NCBI RefSeq assembly: GCF_050624435.1
Contig: NC_134548.1
Location: forward strand, 124,513,583-124,577,582
Direction of reading: 5' to 3'
DNA from: Tenrec ecaudatus
Lineage: Eukaryota; Chordata; Mammalia; Afrosoricida; Tenrecidae
Length of the DNA stretch: 64,000 nt
Both the position numbers and the translations under genes were made by a program. Below the pieces are notes generated by a model. The model was not told the DNA's origin. It saw nothing but the letters and a program-made list of their open reading frames with translations, and searched no databases. Shown here in pieces: positions 22,589-35,062 of the stretch (position 1 is its first letter; each line of letters opens with the position of its first letter).

Positions 22589-23900
22589 CTGACTAGGAGG
22601 AACACATTCAAAGATTCTTATATAACACTCTCTTTTTCTAGAAATGCAACATATCCTAAATAATAAGACAAGAAAGAAATGTACATCTTGTGGGCTTTTG
22701 CAGAGAAAATAATGAAAAACATCCTTAAAAATAATCTTTACTGTAAACACATTGATAGGTTCCATTGGGCTCATCATGATGATTTATTAATACCATACCT
22801 AGTATTCATCACAAATGAGTTCTTAGGTTCTTAAAACTGATGTATTTGGAGTAGCTGAACACGCCTCCCTCCACATGCAAACACTATTATCTGCTAAGAA
22901 TAACTTCAGCCCTCCTATCAGAAAAGTGTGATATATCACAAATTCTGAATTACTGGAACCTGAATCTCTGACATGTTGATAGTGGAAGGTTCAGCTAAAC
23001 TTAATGTATTCTTGAGAGGATCATATGTGGCAGACTTTGAATGTTGTGATAGATAAAAGTAATGAAATCAAAAGCTGGGAAATGAATGCTGAATGACTTG
23101 ACTAAATGTGAAAAACAATTATGTTAGCATCCAGGGAATTTTGTCTGGAACAAATCAACCAAGAACTCCATTCATTCTCTACTCACCTCTTTCTCTGTCC
23201 CTCTACTTATTTTTTCATCCATCTTTGAAGTAGGATCTTTGGGCCTAGAACTTGTACCTAGGGGATATCTCAGTGCTGACTGCAATAAAAATGATAAGCA
23301 GGATATGGGTCTGTTCTGGAATGATTTGATTAGAGAAGATGAAAAATTAAGATGGGCTATTATTACATTACAACATTACTGCAATTCCAAGTTTAAATTT
23401 GCTCACTTCAGAAATCACTATTCATTCATGTACTGAACTGGGAAGGAGGTAGGTGAAACAGGTGGCCTATTACTAGATCCATTAAACAAGAGATTTATGC
23501 ATTACATATCCATCTTGAGGCAATTAGGCTGATCTATTTTTTTTCTTTTATGGCTTCATTGAAAACTCCTGGCGATAAAGCAATTACAAAGTAAGTATCC
23601 TAGCATTTACCGATGATATCAAAGGTAACGGCCTTCTCATGCATTAAAAGTAGTGGACCCCTTTCCATTTTTTCCTGAGAAATGTAGTACACTCAATATA
23701 AAATTGCAGTCCTGATATATATATATATATATATGAATGCCTAGTGTATAAATGGAAGATATTACATAGGAGGTAATTTGGTGTAGCTCTAAAATTATTC
23801 TTTGTGATTCTAAGTAAATTTGAATTACAACCTGATAACAGTGTACCATTTAAAACCTAATCGAGCTGTTAATATGGATTGGAGTTCTTCACTATGTCCT
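22589..23900. other. Unique sequence with one AT microsatellite
   Basis: No gene seen. A (TA)n run of about 20 bp lies at 23714-23734. Confidence 0.4.
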
Positions 23901-23924
23901 CCAACAAGGGCATTGTTTCACTTC

Positions 23925-24030
23925 ACACTCACCATCCTGTAGACGTTGATGATCATCATCTCTATTTCATAGCTGTGGACACTGAGGCTATAGACCAAAC
24001 AGCTAAGTGAATGGTGGAACCTTATGTTAA
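23925..24030 (-). mobile_element. MIR, diverged
   Basis: Has 'gtggacactgaggctataga' and 'aacagctaagtgaatggtgg', the antisense MIR core. Confidence 0.6.
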
Positions 24031-24409
24031 TTTGGGTAGCCTAACTGTGCACAAAATATTAAGTAGTTGATGTTAATTATTTCAAACATGGATATTTGAA
24101 CACACCACTGTTTGTGGCACCATGGTGCCAAAATGTTTGTGGGATAAAGGAAAGAACTCCATCATTATCTAGCTACAAATGTCACAATCACATCTCATGG
24201 TAAGAGGGGACAGACCGAGGTTGGGGCTGGAAGTCTAGTCATCTCTAGGTAGATCTTGTCACAAGTAAAGGGCCAGAGCATGGAGGAAAGCATGCACTCT
24301 GCAATCACACTCCATGGCTCACTGTTCATGGCCGACCAGCACCAGATAAACCAAGGGTTTGGATGTTTAAGTGGAAAATAATTGAGATCGGCGATTGAGA
24401 TGAGAGAAA

Positions 24410-24755
24410 TACATTTCAGGGACCCAATCATGGTACCACGATTTCCAAAAAGAACAAACCAATCTGTATCAGAAGAAGTACATCTAGAATGCTTCTTACA
24501 GGCAAGGATGATGAAACTGCATCTTTGGACATCTGAGCAGGAGAGACAAGTCCTTGGTAAAAGATATCATGCTTGATAAAGTGAAGGGGCAGCAATAAAC
24601 AAGAAGGCCCTCAGAGAGATGGATTGGGACAATGGCTGCACCAGTGGGCTCAAGCATAACAAAAATTGTGAGGACGGTGACTCTGTCATACATAGGGTCA
24701 CTCTGAATCAGAACCAGCTCAATGGCACCTGACAGTGACAACAATAATCATTGCT
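24410..24755 (+). mobile_element. BovB/RTE LINE 3' end
   Basis: Sense tail: 'aaaaagaacaaaccaatctg' encoding the KRTNQSVSEEV region, then 'gagcaggagagacaagtcc'. It ends 'caatggcacctgacagtgac'. Confidence 0.85.
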
Positions 24756-25017
24756 GACCTCTGGAACACTGGTCTGCGAAACAGAGATCTGATTCCTGGG
24801 GGAAGTACAGAGGTAGCAAGGATACAATAGGAACAGCAGATTAATTAACTGGATTAATGGCTGTTTATCTTGCCTTCACATTAGAAATAACTAACCAGAA
24901 ATCCTGACCAGCTACACCCTAGCCAAAGCATGTCAGAATCATCATGGAGATTAAGGATTCATACCTTTTAAAAGCTCTCCATTGATTATAATTGCAGCCA
25001 GGGGTTAGAGCGACAGA

Positions 25018-25105
25018 ACTAGGTCACTGTTGCCAGGTACCACTGAGTCAGCTGATTCACAGAGACCCTATGTAATGCCTATGTAATGCTGCCTTCTCCT
25101 GTACC
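25018..25105 (-). mobile_element. RTE-type tail fragment (BovB or SINE)
   Basis: 'gttgccaggtaccactgagt' resembles the antisense start of BovB/AfroSINE tails. It is too short to assign further. Confidence 0.4.
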
Positions 25106-25141
25106 AAAGGCATCACAAAAAATCCATCCATTCCTCTAGTC

Positions 25142-25625
25142 TAGCACTTCTCCACTTTCCTCATGCTGCGACCCTTTCATACAGGTCCTCATGTGGTGGT
25201 AACCCCCAGCCATAACATTATTTTCATTGCTACTTCATCACTGTCATTTTGCTACTGTTATGAGTTGCCATGTAAATATAGGACGTACAGGATATATTTT
25301 CATTGTTACAAATTGAACATAATTAAAGCACAGTGATGAATCCCAAAACAATATGTAATTATACATTGTGAAATATTTATGTCTAATGACAAATAAATGG
25401 AATTTTGTCTTGAAGCATGGTGTAGCAGGGGAAATAGTCTTCACGCCGGGTATTCATATGTGGTCGTATCTGCATGTGGGTGGACCCGCCTGGAGATGAT
25501 AGAGGAGTGGTGTCTTGGTTCCTAAGACCATCAGAAATATGTGTTTTTTGATGGTCTTAGGCGACCCCTGAGAAAGGGGCGATCAACCCCCAAAGGGGTC
25601 ACGAACCACAGGTTGGGAACCACTG
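25142..25625 (+). mobile_element. SPIN hAT transposon, longer derivative
   Basis: 484 bp. The left part has 'catgctgcgaccctttcat' and the right end is 'accacaggttgggaaccactg'. Unlike the copy at 14980, it retains the central segment with 'ttacaaattgaacataatta', 'cacgccgggtattcatatg' and 'ggtggacccgcctggagatg'. A perfect 13-bp hairpin stem lies near the right side ('cctaagaccatca' at 25521-25533 pairing with 25549-25561). The left terminus is mutated ('agcacttctcc') and no clear 8-bp target duplication is visible. No transposase frame is present. Confidence 0.95.
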
Positions 25626-25669
25626 CCATGGTTACCGTACATATAAAAAGTATCCCCAAATTTGGGGTG

Positions 25670-26445
25670 GGATTTATCCTAGTGTTAGGTGCTGTGCAGT
25701 CAGTGTCAGTCCTAGAGACGCTGTGCACAACAGACCCAAACATGGCTCGTCCTGCACCAGCCTCACAACCTTTGTTGTGCTTCAGCCCACGGATGCAGCC
25801 ACTGCGTCAATCGTCTCTTGGTAAGTCTGCTTTTGCCTGTCTTTCTCCTTTAGCAGCATGTCCTTCCTTCACAGGAGTTGAGCTCCCCTGTAACAAGCCC
25901 AGAGTATGAGACACAGTGTCACTGCACTCGCTTCTAGGGAACATTCTGGTTGCACTTCGTTCGAAATAGTTTTGTTTGCTCCTCTGGCAACCCATGCATG
26001 GCACTTTCAATATTCTTCGCCAAAGCCATCATTCAAATGCCTCAATTTGTCTGCTCTCTTATGTACTCACTGTTCAGCTCTCACATGCTTATGAAGATAT
26101 TGAAAACATCACGGGGCTTGGGTCAGGTGTACCTCATTCTTCAAAGAAACATCCTTCCTTTTCAACACGTTAAAGAGATCTTGTGCAGCAGACCTCCTGA
26201 ATGCAACACGTCACTTGATCTCTTGACTGCTGCTTCCATGGGCATTGATTGTGGATCCAAGCAAGATGAAATCATTGACAGCTTTAATCTTTTCTCCATT
26301 TATCGTGAGTTATCTCTTGGCCAAGTTGTGAGGATTTTTGATTTTCTTTGCATTAAATGGAAATCCATGCTGAAGGCTGCAATCCTTTATCTTCAACAGC
26401 AAATGCTTCAAGTCCTCCTCACTTTTAGAAAGGAAGGGATTGAAC
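25670..26445 (-). mobile_element. BovB/RTE LINE 3' part
   Basis: About 780 bp of antisense BovB from 'ttaggtgctgtgcagtcagt' through 'ctgctgcttccatgggcatt' to 'cttcaagtcctcctcac'. The long + strand open frame over 25950-26465 (171 codons) is only the antisense of this element. Confidence 0.9.
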
Positions 26446-28017
26446 CTACAAGCATGAATTACTAGTACCAGCTCTGAATATTAATGTATCCAGGTAAGCA
26501 TGTCATTATATTTGTTGCTAACTATTGCTAAAAAGTCCAGATGGCTCCAAATTTGCTTGATGCATGATTCTGAGTATCCAGATGTTTGACATCATGTAAG
26601 AAATTGATCTTGATAGCTAAGTAAAATTTGACATTTTATCTAGATGCATTTAAATATGAAAGTATTAACTAATATGTCAGTTATAATTATTACTATTATA
26701 AGCCATTTTAAAAGTATGAAATAATATAGCCAACATAATATTATATTGAGTAAGCATATTTTATGCTAAATCATTTTTTCTCAAACTAAAAAATTTCATA
26801 TGGTAGATACTTGATAAACTTATCAGAGGCAAATAATAAAACTCCAGTGCTGGAAGTCTAGGGTTTGGACACAATTTAAATTCATTGATGGCCCCCTATG
26901 TATTTGAATTCTTAATATTTGTTTTAATATATGTTAGCAATGTGAACTATCAAGGCTATATGATATTAGCAAAGTTATAGAAATAACATATGTGAATATG
27001 CTGGTCCATGGTAAATGCTAGAAAATGTTAAAATTTAAATGAATTTAATGAAATGTCCCCAAACCATCAGGTTAACCTGTGAGTTGTAGTTGTATAAATG
27101 TGATCTATTATGCCACTCAGTGGTGAAGATGATTTGCATCACCAAGGCATGCGCAGGTTCATGATGGGCATCTAAACATCAGAAGACTGTTTTCTGTCCT
27201 CTAAGTGCCTTGATGTTATATGATGTCAGTTCAAGACACCTAGAGAATTATACATTAATACAAGGTACAGTCAATTGGCTCTATGCTGCTCCTATTTTGT
27301 TGCTGTTGCTGTTGCCCTCCAAATCCTATGTGAGACTTTCACTCATGTAATGTCGCTGGCACAATCCAGATGCCCCGAACCTGGGTACTCTTGCTCTGTT
27401 AAAAATAAGTAAGAACCACACAAGAAACACAATCTGGCTCACATCATAAGATCAACCAAGCTGAATCTAATGGAGCACTTTAAACAGCTGCAGTCATTGC
27501 AAACAGAACGGCATAGTCATATCCCTGGGTGGTGAGTTTCCTTCAATCTGTTTGTACACACACAATTACCTTTGGATTATTGAGTCTTTTCCTTGTTAAA
27601 GTTATGCATGACTCTGTAGCTTAACTATCTGTGTGTATTTGAGTGATGTGGGGAAATGGGTGGGTCATAAACTGTCTTAAAAAAGAAATAAATATGTGGC
27701 ATAATTTTTAACTTGAAAAGATATAAAATCTACAACCTTGATTGCGTTGCATCTTAAAATTGGGTAAAGAAGAAATTAAGCCTTTGGCAACAGTTTTTTT
27801 TCCTTTTTAATGCAGGGGAAAGTACAAATGCACAGTGATAAATTCTGCAGTCAAGTTTCCCACATTTGGGGAAATCGCAGGGGTCAGCACATCCGGAGTG
27901 CAATGGATAAGCCTCGCCCTGGGAAAGCCACCTTCATGATCGTTGTATCTCCCACGCCAGGTAAGTATGGCAACCGTTTTCTTATGTAGCTGACAGATGA
28001 TTAGTTTGTAATACATC
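26446..28017. other. Unique AT-rich sequence
   Basis: No gene. A short 'gttgctgttgctgttgcc' run lies at about 27299-27317. Confidence 0.4.
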
Positions 28018-28193
28018 TCTCTCACTGCTGTCGAGTTAATTTCAACTCCTTGAACCCTATAGGGCAAAGTAGAACTGCCCCGGTGGGTTTCTGAGACAGT
28101 AAACTTTATGGGAGTAGAAAACCTGTCTTTATCCTATAGAGCAACTGGTGGGTTCCAACTGTTGACCTTTGGGTTAGCAGCCCAATTTCTAAC
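28018..28193 (-). mobile_element. AfroSINE, antisense
   Basis: 'ctctcactgctgtcgagtta', 'gaaccctatagggcaaagta', and the head 'tgacctttgggttagcagcc'. Confidence 0.85.
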
Positions 28194-28326
28194 TCAAAAT
28201 AAGAACTTATTAAAATTCTTTGTAAAACAATTTCTAAAAGCAATATATTTTAACATGAATAACTAGTGTCTTTAAGGTTTTTGCCAAACATGTCCTCCAT
28301 CCCAAAGAGATACTCTCTTAAGTATT

Positions 28327-28492
28327 CACTCACTGTCCTTGAGTCGATTCCAACTTAGAGAAACCTAGAGGCTCTGTATCTTTATGGATCAGGGAGCCTC
28401 AACTTTGTCTCGTGCAGAGGTAGGTAGGTTTGAACTGCTGACCTTACAGTTAGAAGTCCAATGCTTACCCACTAGATACCTATGCCACCCAA
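28327..28492 (-). mobile_element. AfroSINE, antisense
   Basis: 'actcactgtccttgagtcga', then 'gtttgaactgctgaccttac', then 'ctagatacctatgccacc'. Confidence 0.85.
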
Positions 28493-28526
28493 CCTCCTTA
28501 TTTTCATAAGAACACTATGTTCTACT

Positions 28527-28625
28527 AACCAAAGCCTACTGCCATTGAGTAAGTTCCAACTATAGTGACCCCATAGCACAGAGCAGAATGGCCCGTATTA
28601 GGAGATTCCATTTTCACATAGTTAT
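28527..28625 (-). mobile_element. AfroSINE, antisense, 3' half only
   Basis: 'ctactgccattgagtaagtt' and 'gaccccatagcacagagcag'. The tRNA-like head is missing. Confidence 0.75.
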
Positions 28626-29667
28626 ACTATGCTAACTACACAGTGCTGTAAAAATTTAGCACATCTTTCTTATGAAAATACAGGGGGAGGCACAGAATTG
28701 GCAAAAATACATATACAATACATTAAAATATGGCTGAAAAGCAGTATCTGAATGATTACCTCAGGTTGTGTATCTCAAAATGGAAATGATAGCAATGCAT
28801 TCAGCAATGATGTGTGAGCAGTATGGGTGCAAATACAGATGAATCTAGTTCAAAGTGGTCCAAAAACAAGTGGAATGATCTCTTCCAGATATTTAATTCT
28901 TATACCATGAATGGTCTCCAATGAAAAGTTTCACAATTTGAGCAATTCTCCTGAGGGCAAGGGCCCATTTTGTAGTCTATAATAGAAAAAAAACCTGTTC
29001 AGAAAAATTGTTTGATTGCCATCAGAATAACCACCACCATCTTGGTAAGTATGTTTGGTACATTCATTCCACTTAACAGTTTGACTTCTAAATAGGTTCT
29101 GAAGAAGTTTGCATTTTTAAAAGAACAACAAAAGAGACCACAGGATTTTGGGGAGTTTAAAGTGAACAACAGGCTCGCCTGCGCTCAATAACCTTAAACA
29201 AATTTAATTAATGCAAGACTTCTCTAATGCTTCAATACACATTTTTAAATTGAGAACAAAAAGACATTCCCACCCACACTCAGCCTGTACACGAAGAGCG
29301 GAAAGCACATCATACTCTGTAAGAACGTGGCTTTGCTGTTCCGCTGTCTCGTTAGCATTTCTTTTCTTTTTCGGAACTGTCTTGTCTAAGCAAATGGTTT
29401 TTTTCATTAAAGGAAATTCCAGAAAGACTCAAGAACTCTTCAATGGAAATAATCCACAGACAGTTCGAGCCTTTTGATTCTTTCAATCTTCCACTTAAAA
29501 GTCTAGCCTTTTGCTATTTCCACCAATCTGAACCGTGGTGTAATGATTCTTACCCATTCTGAATCAATAACCACATGGAAAGACTTGCCTAAAAGCACTC
29601 TACATTTTTAGTAAAATCTGTCCTTACTTTCCATACTTCCAAAGTTTTGTGGAAGTGTTTTTCTCCC
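28626..29667. other. Unique sequence
   Basis: No gene confirmed. 29160-29480 is slightly richer in CpG than its neighbourhood and open on both strands for 60-88 codons, but shows no protein family signature. Confidence 0.4.
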
Positions 29668-29750
29668 AATATAGCTTTAGAAACCTTTAGGGTCACTATG
29701 AGTTGCAATTGACTTGATGGCAGTGATTTTGGATTGTGTTTTGTTTTGTT
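29668..29750 (+). mobile_element. AfroSINE 3' tail
   Basis: 'gggtcactatgagttgcaat' and 'gacttgatggcagtgatttt', followed by a TTGTTT-rich run. Confidence 0.75.
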
Positions 29751-31077
29751 GCTATAAAAAATAATAGGTCTTTCTGAGGATACTTTGATTGACCTCATGA
29801 CAGAAACACTAACAGGGGATATAGACCTATTTTAAAGTGGATCCCAATAGGATATCCTAAATAGAGTGGGAGAAAAATATAGAACAAACTCAAAATCATA
29901 AGAAAAGATCAACTCCAGATGAAGACTGGTAGAAGCCCTGAAACGTTTGGCCCTTAATCATCCTTCAGGTCTTGAAATGAACTCACTCCCATGACTCAAA
30001 AGCCAGTTAAACAATAGATAGGTCTATAAAGGGATCAGTACCATGGGGAGATACACACACCTTAAAACAGTCAACCATTTGAGATCAAAGAGCAGCATTT
30101 GCCCAAGGACAAAGTTCAGACGGGTTAGAAAAGGAAGACCAGAAATAGGAAACACAAAGAGGAAGTGAGATAAGAGATGTTTTATTTGAAACAAAATGTG
30201 TATGAATTACAGAAAGGAAAACTGATCTGGTCTGGGTTATGTGCGGGGAAACAGACCCCAAATCCAATATGTTGTGTAGAGATCCCTTTATTAATTCTTA
30301 CGCATGACAACGATAAGACAAAGATAAATCATCCAATGAGTAAAACCATCAGCCCAAGGCCATAATGGTATGCAAAAGATGCAAAACCACTCTGCTACAT
30401 TATGAAAGCATGGGAAACAAAGAAATTCATCACCAAAGTATGCCTGGTGGTAGATTAATACATCACAGTCGATGGCAAGATTGTAGAAGTAGGAATGAAG
30501 CTACATTAAGAAAGGTACCCTACTGCAAATTAAAAATATTTACAAGATTGTTTTTAGGAACTTCTGATCATGTTGGTCTTGGTATGACTTAAGACCATGT
30601 GGTTCTAGTGCCCCAGTTTCCATCAAAAGCATCCCCTGGCAAATCCCTAAGGGCAAAATCGCCCATCCTTGGGCTGGTTAGGGGCAGGGGCTACCAACCT
30701 ACTTGCTAACAAATTCTGCCTGGGGGCATAGACTTTCCTGTTGCCAGGTAATGGTCTGAAAGAACTCAATGTAAGCCAAGTCTATGTGGAGACTCAAAAT
30801 ATATTTAGGGTGCTCAATGTAAATTGTAGAATTCTGCAAACCTGGTGCTCATAATTGAAGTTCCAATTCACCTGTAAAGCTTCACCCAATTAACAATAAA
30901 TAGAAATTATAAACAGAGGGAGGTATAGGCCATATGCCCTCTAAATTTACTACCCCTAGAAAATATGAATGTAGGTGAATGCATAAATTTGCATGTGTGT
31001 GCATGAACAGTATCTTGCACATTCACACAATTTGAGAAATTATGATATAGGACAAAGGATGTTGGATTAGAAGTTAA
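29751..31077. other. Unassigned; possibly an old retroelement in part
   Basis: 'gtggatcccaataggatatc' and 'aaatagagtgggagaaaaat' (29838-29880) look like a dispersed mammalian repeat that I cannot name. No gene seen in the remainder. Confidence 0.35.
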
Positions 31078-31232
31078 AAGATACCCATGACCATGTAGTT
31101 GATTTTGACTCAGAAGAACCTCGCAGGACAGAGCAGACCAGACCAGAGCAGAGCAGACTTCATAAAGTTTCTTAGAGTACGTCTTTACAGGAGCAGAAAG
31201 CCTCTGTTTACCCCACTGCTTAATCAACAGGG
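31078..31232 (-). mobile_element. AfroSINE, antisense
   Basis: 'ccatgaccatgtagttgatt' and then a small local repeat of 'cagagcaga'. The head is 'actgcttaatcaacagggct'. Confidence 0.75.
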
Positions 31233-31544
31233 CTCCAAGGAGTATGATGAGGAGGTTTGTGTGTCCGTGGGAGAATGAATGGCTCCCCTTAAGTGGGCTG
31301 TCCTTTTCCTTATCTTTAAAATGAAAAAAAAAATAAAAGTAGAAGACTGGATAATCTCAGAAGCCAGGATGGATTCTCAGTAAATTTTATTTCTGCCAGG
31401 ATCCTCATGTTGGAATTTTCAGATGACTCGGTTTCAGCATACATAAAAAAGTTTGTAGATTATAAACAATCCCTGGCATACTAGCCTTGGTCTCCCATTC
31501 AAGAATTCAGATCATACTCTAAGTCATTGAGAGATGTTATTACA

Positions 31545-32430
31545 GGGCTATTCCTTTTTTCAAATAGTTTTATTGACATATTATTCACATATCATACAAT
31601 TTAATAGTTCAATCATATTAAACTTGTGCAATCATTACCACAATGAATTTAAGAACATATTATTCTGTCTTGTCGTCATTGTTATTAGCTCCCCATCTTC
31701 CCCCAGCATCCACTGTTGTAACTCTAGGAAACAATTAATCCAGTTACTGTCTGGATTTACTGTTCTGGATGCCATACACAGAAAAATTATACAAAACAAA
31801 AATAGCAAAATAAAATGGAGAAAAACCTCAATAGGAAAGAAAGCAGAAAATAATTTAAAAATCAAAATAAATTTAAATTTAGTATAAGAGGAGAATATGT
31901 GATAAAGTATTAACTTTTAACCTAAATACTTTTGTATTAATTCACTTTATATTCCTGGTTTATGGTCAAAAGAGAGTCACCAAAAGCTTAATCCATGTAG
32001 GGACCCTGCAAATGGAGCTTTGGCTTTCACTTTTATTGTTACCAAATTGGGTGCTCAGAATTTAGGCTCTGATACCTTTCCCTCTTCTGGCCTTAGATTT
32101 TATTATTTATAATCTTTGGATCACAGAGGCTGGTATACTTCTTCAATTGACATCCCACTTCCATGGCTGCTTGTTTGAAAACAAGCCTTTAAGACCCCAG
32201 ATGCTATTCTACCTGATAGCTGGGCACCATCTGATTTATTCGTCACCTTGCTAAAGCACCCATATCCTCAAAGATCTCTTCATGCGGGCAAGTAGTGAGT
32301 AGGGTCATTTCATAAGCACTCATGGTTCTTAGGGTGGAGTTATGATTAAGTAAGTGATAGTTCAAATGAGACCATGTATCCATGGTTTATATATGTCTTT
32401 GGTTCACTTTATAGACAAAATTATCTATAG
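31545..32430 (-). mobile_element. L1 3' UTR, older subfamily
   Basis: Antisense L1 3' end beginning in a T-rich run. Inside is 'gcctttaagaccccagatgc' followed by 'gatagctgggcaccatctga', the complement of the L1 3' UTR phrases 'tggtgcccagctatc' and 'gcatctggggtcttaaaggc'. It lacks the 'cccccaataaaatg' terminus. Confidence 0.75.
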
Positions 32431-32789
32431 GGCTATTCTTGAATATATTTATAAATTTTATTAGTAACAAAGTACTTGAAAAATGTCAGCAGTATATGGT
32501 TTTCTGGACTACTGGTTTGAAACAATTTGTTCTGTAAATATAATTTTTTTCAAGAAGTATTGGAAAAGAGGTCCATCCACCCTAGGGAAACTCATAGAGT
32601 ATAAATCTCATTTATTCTTTTAATAAATGTAATAACCGAGTTTCTAAAGTAAGATATACCACATAGATGTCTAATAGGATTTTAGCTAAAAATAAAATCC
32701 AATCAATAACATTAATGGGTATTGAGCTCAATTCTGACACATGCACAGCAAGTAGTAGCAACTATTACTGGAGCCCTGCAAACAGCATT
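32431..32789. other. Unassigned AT-rich sequence
   Basis: Nothing certain. 'actggagccctgcaaacagc' at 32768-32787 could be a SINE scrap. Confidence 0.35.
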
Positions 32790-33060
32790 TCTAATATATT
32801 TTTTCCAAAATCACTTTATTGGGACTTAATACAGATATAATATCATTCTGTAGATCAATCACATTAATCAGTATTGTACATTTGCTACCACGATTAGTTT
32901 CAAAACCTTCTTTTCCTTCCTGAACTTCTTGACATCAGCTCCCTTTTATACCCCACCCCCGTACCCGTAAGAAACCCTTATGCTACTTGCTGTCCCAATC
33001 GGTTCATCAATCCTGGTTATCACATACTGAAAACTAGAAAAGCATATTTAGAAAATTGAA
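32790..33060 (-). mobile_element. L1 3' end, diverged
   Basis: 'caaaatcactttattgggac' is a variant of the antisense L1 3' terminus, followed by a C-rich stretch complementary to the purine tract. Confidence 0.65.
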
Positions 33061-33239
33061 GAGGGTCACCCCTAATGACAAAACACATGGGAAAGAAATC
33101 CCAATACGAACAAAAAAAAAAATACAGAACATGTTGAAAACTAGATCAGGTCCATGTGCATCAGAAGGGGGTTTAACTGAGAAGGTTTTATCTGTTTGTC
33201 AGGTTGATCATTTTGATCTTCTAATATTTTTATGGCAAG

Positions 33240-33293
33240 GGTGATAAAATATATGATAAAATATGAGGATAAAATATATGATAAAATATGAGG
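33240..33293. repeat. Tandem duplication of a 26-bp unit
   Basis: 'gataaaatatatgataaaat' plus 'atgag' occurs twice in a row. Confidence 0.85.
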
Positions 33294-33409
33294 ATCACAT
33301 TGAATTTATGTAAATTACATATATCATCTTATATTTGTATAGCATTTCATGTGCTGCTGCTCTCTTTTGCTTATAGAATCCTCCAAAGTAGGTGGACTTC
33401 AAACCAAAA

Positions 33410-33552
33410 ATATCACTGCCAATTTATAGCCACTCTATATAGGGGTTCAGAGACGGAACCTCTTTATAGGAGCAGACAGCCTAAGGAGTGGATGGTTGTT
33501 TTGAACTGCTATTTGGTTAACCTCTCAATGATAAAGCACCACCAGGGCTCTT
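33410..33552 (-). mobile_element. AfroSINE, antisense, diverged
   Basis: 'ggagcagacagcctaaggag', 'gttttgaactgctatttgg', ending 'caccaccagggctct'. Confidence 0.75.
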
Positions 33553-33584
33553 TTGGAAGTGGGTGGAATAGGGGCTATTTCATT

Positions 33585-33805
33585 TTGTTGTTAGTTGCCA
33601 TGGAGTCAGTTCCGACTCACACTGACCCTGTGGACAACAAAGCGAAACACTACGTGGTTCTGTGGCATCCTTTACAATTGTTCTTATGTTTGGGCCCATC
33701 GATGCAGCCTCTGTGTTGATCCATTCTTGTCGAGGGTCTTTCTCTTTTTCACTACCCCTCTATCTTACCATGTGTGATGTACATCTCCAGGGACTGCTCT
33801 CTCCT
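33585..33805 (-). mobile_element. BovB/RTE LINE 3' end
   Basis: Starts 'ttgttgttagttgccatgga' and has 'gacaacaaagcgaaacacta' and 'gggcccatcgatgcagcc'. It is directly followed by the antisense 5' end of a SINE (33806-33852). Confidence 0.85.
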
Positions 33806-33852
33806 TGCGAACCACAGCCCAATGGGTAATTACTATGTCACCAAAGCTCCAA
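33806..33852 (-). mobile_element. AfroSINE 5' tip
   Basis: 'actatgtcaccaaagctcc' matches the complement of the SINE start. Confidence 0.6.
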
Positions 33853-33938
33853 GTGCAGCCTAGATTTATTTTCAAATTCCAACTCTACATCTTTTCTCTT
33901 TCCCGCAAAATGTTTCCTTGTGCTTATTCTTGTGTGGG

Positions 33939-34010
33939 AGAAAGATGAGGCTTTCTGCTCTCATAAAGATTTACAGCCTCAGGAACCCTATCATATAAAG
34001 GAGCCCTGGT
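33939..34010 (+). mobile_element. AfroSINE, outer copy, first part
   Basis: 'aaagatgaggctttctgctc' and then 'cagcctcaggaaccctatca'. It is interrupted by a second SINE at about 34012 and resumes at 34194. Confidence 0.85.
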
Positions 34011-34011
34011 G

Positions 34012-34193
34012 GCTTTGTGGTTGAACACTGGGCTTCCGTCTAAGAGGTTGGCCGCTCACAACCATGAGCCATTCTGCAGAAGAGAAATTGGACTTTCTAC
34101 TGAGCAAACAGTTCATCTCAGAGGCTCACAAAGGCAGTTCTACCCTGTTCTGTAGAATCGCTTTAAGTCGGCATCAACTCGATGGCAGTAAGT
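34012..34193 (+). mobile_element. AfroSINE inserted into an AfroSINE
   Basis: Full copy from 'ggagccctggtggctttgtg' to 'actcgatggcagtaagtg'. The outer SINE's 'accctatcata' before it and 'accctaccata' after it form an 11-bp target duplication with one mismatch. Confidence 0.9.
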
Positions 34194-34262
34194 GACCCTA
34201 CCATAGAGGGTTGTTATGAGTGAATCTAGACTCTGTGGCAGTGATTTTGGTTTGGGTTTTAT
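34194..34262 (+). mobile_element. AfroSINE, outer copy, last part
   Basis: 'gagggttgttatgagtgaat' and 'gtggcagtgattttggtttg'. Confidence 0.85.
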
Positions 34263-34841
34263 CACTCTTTTCCAACAAGAGACCTCATATCTACTAAATG
34301 CTAAGGTCTTTGCATTCATTTCTTCAAGTTGTTCCTTCTTTCTTTCATTCATCTAACAAATGATTGATTGCTCATGCCTTTTTCTTGACCTTTCTACCTT
34401 AGTCAGCTCTGTTAAGCATCCTTTTGTTGTCTCATCCTCTTCGTGGTTTTCCTACTGACATAGCCTCTCCTGAGCCCCCTTCTCTGTTTCCTCTTCTCTT
34501 CAGGCCCCACTAAGTGTGTTTCCCTAATCCATGACTTTGGCATTTTTCTGTTATCTCCCTGTACTTTGCTACAAAATGATAAATAAAATAACTGTCCCGT
34601 GTAAGGTTCGTTTTTCAAATTTTGCTTTCAAGGGATGGCAGAAGTGTGAATCAGAGACTTCCAGGAAGAAGTGGCTTTTGAGGGTGGCCTTAGAGTCTAG
34701 GGTAGCATTTAAATATGTATGAATGGCGAAAAAGATTTTCTCATAAAGAGCTTGAGTAAAAGTACATTGGTGAAATATAGGCATCTATATGACTGTATGC
34801 ACATATAGTCACAGATAATAATAAAACATATACAGGGCAGA
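34263..34841. other. Unique sequence
   Basis: Nothing recognised. Short open frames on both strands show no domain. Confidence 0.4.
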
Positions 34842-35036
34842 GGAGTCCTGATGCCATAGTGGTAAAGCTTTGGGCTGCTAATCACAAGGACAGCAGTTCA
34901 AAGTCAGCTCCTCAGATGAGAGATGAGGCTTTCTGCTCCGGTAATGAGTTACAGCCTCGGAAACTCACAGGGGCAGTTCTACCCTGCCCTATATGGTTGT
35001 TATGAGTCAGAATTAACTTGATGGCAGTGAAGTTTG
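34842..35036 (+). mobile_element. AfroSINE, full length
   Basis: 'gaggagtcctgatgccatag', 'gacagcagttcaaagtcagc', 'cttgatggcagtgaagtttg'. Confidence 0.88.
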
Positions 35037-35062
35037 TATAAAGGACAGAGCTATAGAAAAAC

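Noticed and set aside
25950..26465. 171-codon + strand open frame
   Set aside because: It is the antisense of a BovB 3' part; the minus strand carries the recognisable BovB C-terminal sequence.
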